Below, one piece after another: positions 44,659-48,785 of a stretch of DNA of 48,785 bases (position 1 is the stretch's first letter; the number at the start of each line of letters is the position of its first letter). The notes under the pieces are model-generated. The model was not told where the DNA came from and did no database searches. It saw only the letters and a program-made list of their open reading frames with translations. The DNA is from Clostridia bacterium (GTDB taxonomy: Bacteria; Bacillota; Clostridia; Christensenellales; Aristaeellaceae), in assembly GCA_017543905.1 (NCBI GenBank), contig JAFYFC010000030.1, positions 1 to 48,785 of the forward strand. The letters run 5' to 3'. The translations under genes were made by a program, and so were the position numbers.

Positions 44659-45972
44659 TCAGTACCCGTAGCAGCTCAGGCCGCATTGCTCCGCGAGCAG
44701 GCGCGTCGCGCTGTTTTCACGCGCGAGAATAACGACGTTTGCGAGGAACGCGTCCGGCGCGATGTACTCCATATCGTCGGGCAGCGCGACGGCTCTTAAA
44801 GAGACACAGGCTGTAAACGCGCCTGATTCTATGCGCGTTACACAGCTTTCAGACAGATCCGCGCACACGAACGCGGCGCCGGATAACGCGTTTGCGTTTA
44901 TCGCGGTAAGCGCGGCAGGCGCCCGCCAGAGGCTGCCTCCGTAATCCGGTTCGTATGTGAGCGCGTTTTCAAGCGCGTACAGATGCGCCGCGCTGCCCGG
45001 GAACGCGCTAAGTACGGTATGCTGCTTGAACGCCTCGATCTCGATATACGTCACGCTTTCGGGCACGTGCACCCTGTCCGGCGCGTTATCGCCCGTAAAC
45101 GCGCCAAGGTCTATCGCAATCACGGGCTTTCCGTCTATCTCGCTTGGCACGTACACCGTGCTTAAGGATCCGTTATAGCCGATGACGGTATAGCCGCCCT
45201 CGTCCTCCGAAAGCATGAATTCGCCCTCGTAAGTATACCTCCACACCGCGTACAGGGTGACGGAGCGGTTTTCGGTGTAGGTATCGCCGGGCGCGTACTC
45301 GCTTTCAAGCGCGCCCCCGCGCGTCGCCCAGCCCGCGAACTCGTAGCCCGGCAGCAGCGGCACGCTGTCCGAGAGCGTAAGCGGCACTCCCTCGGTCTTG
45401 GTCTGGCTTTCCGGCGCGCCGCTGCCGCCCTGCGCGTTGTACGCGACGGTATACGTTTCGTACGTGCCGCCGTACATGGGATAGTATTTCGTGACTGCGG
45501 TCCTGCCGCGCTTTATGCCCTTGTTGTAGCGGTCGGCGGGAATCTCAAAGTATACGCAGAAGTAGTATCCCGCGTCGTACGCGCCCTGCGCGCTGTCCGG
45601 CACGGCCTCCAGATAGTCGCCCACCTTGCTTTTATTGTGCTCCAGCTCGTAGCCGAGATAGCCGAGCTGCCCGTATATGTCCTTCCAGCTTTCAAAGCCG
45701 TGGCTTTCGCAATAGTTTATAAGCGACTGCCGCCGCGAGTTCCACTGGCATATGCCGTACGCGTTGCCGCTGTCGCCGATCGCCTCCGGACGGAAATTGC
45801 TCTCGTACTGTATGTTGGACATGATGCCGCACGCCGCCGCGCGGTTAAGCCCGAGCGTCTGCGTCAGATAAGTGTACACTATCTGCATGTTTTCGGCGGT
45901 GTCCGCCCGCGCAGTCAGGCCCGCGGCAAGCACAACGCACGCAAGCGCAAGCATACGCGCAAATCGCTTCAT
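44659..45972 (-). CDS. secreted phage-type lysozyme with InlB-like and BspA leucine-rich repeats
   Basis: The protein has 437 residues. Signal peptide 1-23 (ending in TARA). Residues about 26-165 match the phage tail lysozyme family: YLTQTLGLNRAAACGIMSNI, then QYESNF with candidate catalytic Glu57, GDSGNAYGICQWNSRRQSLI and FEIPADRYNKGIKRG. Residues about 172-240 are an InlB B-repeat (AYNAQGG ... LPGYEFAGWAT ... LYAVW). The rest is BspA-type leucine-rich repeats (VIAIDLGAFTG, VTRIESGAFTACVSLRAVAL, MEYIAPDAF). It should cut peptidoglycan outside the cell, in wall remodelling or against competitors. The ATG overlaps the rluA-type stop (ATGA at 45969-45972). Confidence 0.9.
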   Translation of the reverse strand: MKRFARMLALACVVLAAGLTARADTAENMQIVYTYLTQTLGLNRAAACGIMSNIQYESNFRPEAIGDSGNAYGICQWNSRRQSLINYCESHGFESWKDIYGQLGYLGYELEHNKSKVGDYLEAVPDSAQGAYDAGYYFCVYFEIPADRYNKGIKRGRTAVTKYYPMYGGTYETYTVAYNAQGGSGAPESQTKTEGVPLTLSDSVPLLPGYEFAGWATRGGALESEYAPGDTYTENRSVTLYAVWRYTYEGEFMLSEDEGGYTVIGYNGSLSTVYVPSEIDGKPVIAIDLGAFTGDNAPDRVHVPESVTYIEIEAFKQHTVLSAFPGSAAHLYALENALTYEPDYGGSLWRAPAALTAINANALSGAAFVCADLSESCVTRIESGAFTACVSLRAVALPDDMEYIAPDAFLANVVILARENSATRLLAEQCGLSCYGY

Positions 45973-46883
45973 ATCTTATCCTCCGAAGGTTTATATGCGT
46001 CTGCGTCGTCAAACGCCGCCTGTATATCCCTGGGCAGAGCGCTTTCAAACGTCAGTCTTTTGCCCGAAATCGGGTGTATAAAGCTTATATACGCGCTGTG
46101 CAGCGCAAATCTTTCGGGCAGTATATCAGGTCTTTCCTCGCCGTAGAGGAAATCTCCCAGCACCGGGCAGCCCAGCGCGCTCAGGTGCACGCGTATCTGG
46201 TGCGTGCGTCCGCTTTCCAGCCGCAGCCTGACCAGCGCGAGAGCGCCGCACGTTTTAAGCACGCGGTAGTGCGTCACGGACTTTTTGCCGTCCGCACGTA
46301 TCTCCCGCCTGACCGTCGCGCCGTCCGCCTTGCCTATGGGCAGGTCTATACTGCCCTGCGCGGGCGCGGGTATCCCCTGCGTGAGCGCAAGATATTCGCG
46401 CACGAATTCCGGAGTGTGCAGCTGCGCCGACATTACACTCTGCGCGTGCGCGTGCTTCGCCGCCGCCATAAGCCCGCTCGTGCCCTTGTCCAGGCGGTTG
46501 ACCGGACGGAACACGAACGCGCTGCCGTATCTGTACGCAAGCCGGTTTTCAAGCGTGTTGTCGGGCTGTCTGGGCGAGGACTGCACCGCAAGCGGCGCGT
46601 CTTTGTCTATTACGATCACGTCCTCGTCTTCGTATACGACGCTCACCGGAGCGTTCTCGGGGTTTACCGCAAGCGCGGGCGCGTCGTCATATATCGCCAC
46701 GCTCAACACCTGCCCCGCCGCTACGCGTCTGTCGGCGTGTACATTTCTTCCGTCCAGCATAAGCCCGCCGTTCACCTTTGCGCGTGCGAGCTGGTGTGCG
46801 CTCACGTTCATGCTGCCGCGCACGACTCTCCATACCAGTCTGCCCGCATCCTGCGGCGGCACGGTATACGCAAGTAACTTCAT
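45969..46883 (-). CDS. RluA family pseudouridine synthase
   Basis: The 304-residue enzyme isomerises uridines in rRNA or tRNA. An S4-like RNA-binding N-terminus (RLVWRVVRGSMNVSAHQLAR) precedes the catalytic domain. The catalytic Asp132 lies in the motif RPVNRLDKGTSGLM, where the usual His is Asn, as in some relatives. EDEDVIVIDKD, LRLESGRTHQIRVHLSALGC and PVLGDFLYG complete the family pattern. The RNA target (RluC-, RluD- or RluA-like) cannot be resolved. It is the first gene of a two-gene unit with the secreted lysozyme and has a promoter at 46911-46939. Confidence 0.95.
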   Translation of the reverse strand: MKLLAYTVPPQDAGRLVWRVVRGSMNVSAHQLARAKVNGGLMLDGRNVHADRRVAAGQVLSVAIYDDAPALAVNPENAPVSVVYEDEDVIVIDKDAPLAVQSSPRQPDNTLENRLAYRYGSAFVFRPVNRLDKGTSGLMAAAKHAHAQSVMSAQLHTPEFVREYLALTQGIPAPAQGSIDLPIGKADGATVRREIRADGKKSVTHYRVLKTCGALALVRLRLESGRTHQIRVHLSALGCPVLGDFLYGEERPDILPERFALHSAYISFIHPISGKRLTFESALPRDIQAAFDDADAYKPSEDKI

Positions 46884-46910
46884 TTATCTCTCCGAACGAT
46901 TATTGATATA

Positions 46911-46939
46911 ATTATACAACACATCTGTAATAATTGCAA
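46911..46939 (-). promoter_or_regulatory. sigma-A promoter for rluA-type/lysozyme operon
   Basis: On the minus strand TTGCAA, a 17-base spacer and TATAAT, about 28 bases before the ATG. Confidence 0.82.
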
Positions 46940-47007
46940 CACATATTCATCCAAGTTTCGCACAATACAAAAAGAGCTCAAAGCGCACGAGCAGGAAAGC
47001 AGAAAAG

Positions 47008-47031
47008 CGGCAGAAATAAAAAACTCTGCCG
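47008..47031 (-). terminator. terminator of the isomerase-yczE operon
   Basis: CGGCAGA pairs with TCTGCCG over a 10-base A/T loop. TTTT tracts follow on both strands (minus: CTTTTCTGCTTT), so it may act both ways. Confidence 0.7.
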
Positions 47032-47096
47032 TTTTAGAATACAATATTAAAACACCGGCGCAGCCCCTCCGACTGAAATGGAGCCTTGCTTCATTA

Positions 47097-47783
47097 TTAA
47101 TCGGTCGACTGTGAAACCGTCCCCCGCAGCATCGGACGCGCAACGTGCACGTTGAAAAACTCTATAAGCGGGCCCATGAAAAATGCGGTTATAACCGTGC
47201 CGACGCCCACGATTTCGGGAACCTGCTTCCAGCTTCCGCCGCCCAGCACGTATATAAACGCGCCGAGCAGCACACACACAAGGTCTGTGGATATGCGCAC
47301 GTACTTGAAGCGGCCTATCCTCCATTTTTCGGAAAGCGTGATCGCCACGCTGTCGTAGGTGGATACGCCGAGGTCGGCGGTCATGTACAGCGCGGAGCCG
47401 AAGCAGAGTATCACTATCCCAAGCGCAAGACAGCCCGCGCGCACAGGCAGAGACGGCTCCGGCAGAAGACGCTTAAGCACAGCATACGAAAATTCGGTAA
47501 CGTAGCCCAGCAAAAACAGATTGATGAACGTCGCGACGCCTATGTTGTGCCGGTTGAATATCAGGCTGAACAGCAGCAGTATCGCGTTCACTATCATGTA
47601 TAACATGCCGAAGGAGATGGGAAACAGCTTGTGCAGCCCGCTCATCAGCGACTGAAACGGATCCACGCCCAGCGCTGCGAGCTTGAATATGCCCACCGCC
47701 ACCGCGCCGATTATCACGCCGCTCAGCGACATAAACACTCTGCGGGGAGTTATGTTTACATTAAGAAAACGCAGCTTAGACAT
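47097..47783 (-). CDS. YczE/YyaS/YitT-type membrane protein
   Basis: The 228-residue protein has about five membrane segments. It has the family start RRVFMSLSGVIIGAVAVGIF followed by KLAALGVDPFQSLMSGL, and in the second half a related stretch ALYMTADLGVSTYDSVAITL. The two AxLGVxxxDS elements suggest an internal repeat. The role of the family is not settled; it is usually annotated as an integral membrane protein. The start at 47783 lies one base after the stop of the isomerase gene; an in-frame extension to 47870 runs back into that gene and was rejected. The operon ends at the hairpin 47008-47031. Confidence 0.85.
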   Translation of the reverse strand: MSKLRFLNVNITPRRVFMSLSGVIIGAVAVGIFKLAALGVDPFQSLMSGLHKLFPISFGMLYMIVNAILLLFSLIFNRHNIGVATFINLFLLGYVTEFSYAVLKRLLPEPSLPVRAGCLALGIVILCFGSALYMTADLGVSTYDSVAITLSEKWRIGRFKYVRISTDLVCVLLGAFIYVLGGGSWKQVPEIVGVGTVITAFFMGPLIEFFNVHVARPMLRGTVSQSTD

Positions 47784-47784
47784 G

Positions 47785-48552
47785 CTACAGCGGCATCCGT
47801 TCCGGCAGTATGCGCAAGCTCTCGTCCGGGTCTCTGAGCGGCAGATACTCAAGTCCCACGTAGCCTTCATATCCGGCGGCTTTCAAGGCTTTGAGCACCG
47901 TGGAATAATCGAGCTCGCTGTTTTCATAGGGTTCGTGCCGCCCGGGATTGCCCGCGATGTGGACGTGAGCTATATCGCGGACGTTCCGGGTAAGATTCTG
48001 GACGATGTTGCCCTCCATGATCTGCTGATGGTAAACGTCGAACAAAAGCCTGACGTTGGGGCTTGAAACCTCGTGAAGGATATCGAAGCCCTCGTCCGAG
48101 CGGTACAGATAATAGCCTTTGTGGTTTACCAGCGTATTGAGCGGCTCGATCGCAAGCGTTATTCCCGCTTTCTTGAGTATCGGCGCGCAGGCGCGCAGAC
48201 CCTCGACGATCGATTTGTGCTGCTCCTGCCGCGTCATTTTGGGAATTTCATGACCCACCTGAGAAATCAGCACAGGGCAGTCCAAACGCTTCGCCGTATC
48301 GATGGAAGCGATCAGCCCTTCTATATACATGTCCCGTTTGGAAGGATCGTTCAGGGCAGCAAAGCGCGTACACATCGCCGCGGTTTTAAGCCCGGCCTGT
48401 TTCCTCGCCGCGTCCACTGCGTCAAGCTCCTGATCCCACCAGGACCAGAATTCGTAGGCTTCATAGCCTGCGTCCTTTATGCGCGGGATGGCTTCCGCGA
48501 GAGGGACGCCGGCGTAAACCGCGCTTGCGCATACTGAATACTTCATCGTCAT
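47785..48552 (-). CDS. hydroxypyruvate-isomerase-like sugar isomerase (TIM barrel)
   Basis: The 255-residue protein is an AP-endonuclease-2 type TIM barrel. Metal ligands can be placed in LAIEPLNTLVNHKGYYL (Glu), RLLFDVYHQQIMEGN (Asp, His), AHVHIAGNPGRHE (His) and YVGLEYLPLRDP (Glu), a pattern close to the hydroxypyruvate isomerase (Hyi) group. The start at 48552 (MTMKYS) is favoured by AAGG nine bases upstream; 48546 is also possible. A much longer frame to 48750 crosses the promoter and was rejected. Substrate uncertain. It is distinct from the isomerase at 24521, with little obvious similarity beyond the fold. Confidence 0.87.
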   Translation of the reverse strand: MTMKYSVCASAVYAGVPLAEAIPRIKDAGYEAYEFWSWWDQELDAVDAARKQAGLKTAAMCTRFAALNDPSKRDMYIEGLIASIDTAKRLDCPVLISQVGHEIPKMTRQEQHKSIVEGLRACAPILKKAGITLAIEPLNTLVNHKGYYLYRSDEGFDILHEVSSPNVRLLFDVYHQQIMEGNIVQNLTRNVRDIAHVHIAGNPGRHEPYENSELDYSTVLKALKAAGYEGYVGLEYLPLRDPDESLRILPERMPL

Positions 48553-48586
48553 ATGTCTGTACCTTATCGGTTTTATTGATAAATAA

Positions 48587-48615
48587 AGTATATCATAGCG
48601 CGATATAAAAGTAAA
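48587..48615 (-). promoter_or_regulatory. sigma-A promoter for isomerase-yczE operon
   Basis: On the minus strand TTTACT, a 17-base spacer and TATACT, the latter preceded by TGA (extended -10). Confidence 0.72.
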
Positions 48616-48689
48616 TAGACCGTTTATCGAAATATCTCGACATACTGTAGGTATACAATTGATGTGAGACAAAAAGAGGGATACAAAAG

Positions 48690-48748
48690 CGATTGAATCT
48701 GGTAGAATGAGAGCACGACCAAACAAACTACGGAAAGGATTCAATCGC
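48690..48748 (+). repeat. 10-bp inverted repeat covering the ribosome-binding site of an edge gene
   Basis: CGATTGAATC (48690-48699) and GATTCAATCG (48739-48748) are exact reverse complements, 39 bases apart. The right arm ends one base before an ATG and overlaps the Shine-Dalgarno AAAGGA (48735-48740), so pairing in the mRNA would hide it. TAGAAT at about 48702 could be a -10 inside the loop. Confidence 0.65.
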
Positions 48749-48749
48749 A

Positions 48750-48785
48750 TGGATATTATAGCACAAAACAGGCGGTATTTACCAC
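48750..48785 (+). CDS. partial CDS cut by window end, possibly a transposase
   Basis: Only 12 codons are present: MDIIAQNRRYYH. The ATG has AAAGGA nine bases upstream. The flanking inverted repeat and local A+T-rich sequence, unlike the neighbouring genes, suggest the left end of an insertion sequence, but the protein is too short to identify. Confidence 0.5.

Noticed and set aside
46880..47143. 87-residue minus-strand frame across the rluA-type promoter
   Set aside because: It covers the promoter and the terminator hairpin and shows no family features.
48553..48750. 66-residue N-terminal extension of the Hyi-like isomerase
   Set aside because: It crosses the promoter and the inverted repeat; the barrel begins at MKYS.

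Overview
The window looks like chromosomal DNA from a moderately GC-rich, anaerobic, Gram-positive-type Bacillota (Clostridia, perhaps a gut lineage near Christensenellales or Oscillospirales; this placement is inference). The reasons are a NifJ-type pyruvate:ferredoxin oxidoreductase, secreted lipobox and Sec proteins with BspA-like leucine-rich, InlB-like and HxxGxW/CxxC repeats, VanW, DegV, DUF1846 and CotH/VTC/DUF4956 families, strong Shine-Dalgarno sites and near-consensus sigma-A promoters. No rRNA, tRNA, CRISPR array or phage region was recognised.

Layout. 1-164 is a palindromic MITE-like element. 315-3419 (minus) is an amino-sugar operon, nagA > ROK-type kinase > 5-formyl-THF cyclo-ligase. 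3548-11581 (plus) is a compact exopolysaccharide operon from a TTGACA-N17-TATAAT promoter: Wzy-like polymerase, a priming phosphoglycosyltransferase fused to DUF4422, a GT2 glycosyltransferase, a Stealth sugar-phosphate transferase, a Wzx flippase and UDP-galactopyranose mutase. 11824-15312 (minus) is nifJ. 15596-17904 (plus) is mnmA plus a secreted parvulin-like foldase. 18025-21705 (minus) is a 1226-residue secreted modular protein (called P1 here). 22017-25375 (minus) is an operon of a sugar isomerase, TrmO and three cyclophilins aimed at three locations. 25601-26716 (plus) is a URO-D-family protein. 26716-26978 is a cluster of palindromes. 26977-30767 (minus) is vanW-like > degV > DUF1846. 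30962-33706 (plus) is an alanyl-tRNA editing protein and a MATE transporter. 33747-38054 (plus) is the 1435-residue paralogue of P1 (P2).

38206-45972 (minus) is a cell-surface block: a secreted papain/C39-like protein with leucine-rich repeats, then CotH-kinase > VTC > DUF4956, and a secreted phage-type lysozyme with InlB and leucine-rich repeats that is translationally coupled to an rluA-type pseudouridine synthase. 47097-48552 (minus) is a sugar isomerase with a YczE-type membrane protein. The window ends inside the first codons of a gene behind a 10-bp inverted repeat, possibly an insertion sequence.

How the parts fit: much of the window builds, exports or remodels the cell envelope (polysaccharide operon, VanW, lysozyme, C39 peptidase, CotH/VTC, secreted foldases). 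The most novel-looking item is the P1/P2 pair. Each has a signal peptide, N-terminal CxxC repeats, a string of DUF11-like beta modules and a C-terminal tandem helical domain that starts each unit with CA[EK]H; this C-terminal domain distantly resembles the LprI/DUF1311 pattern.
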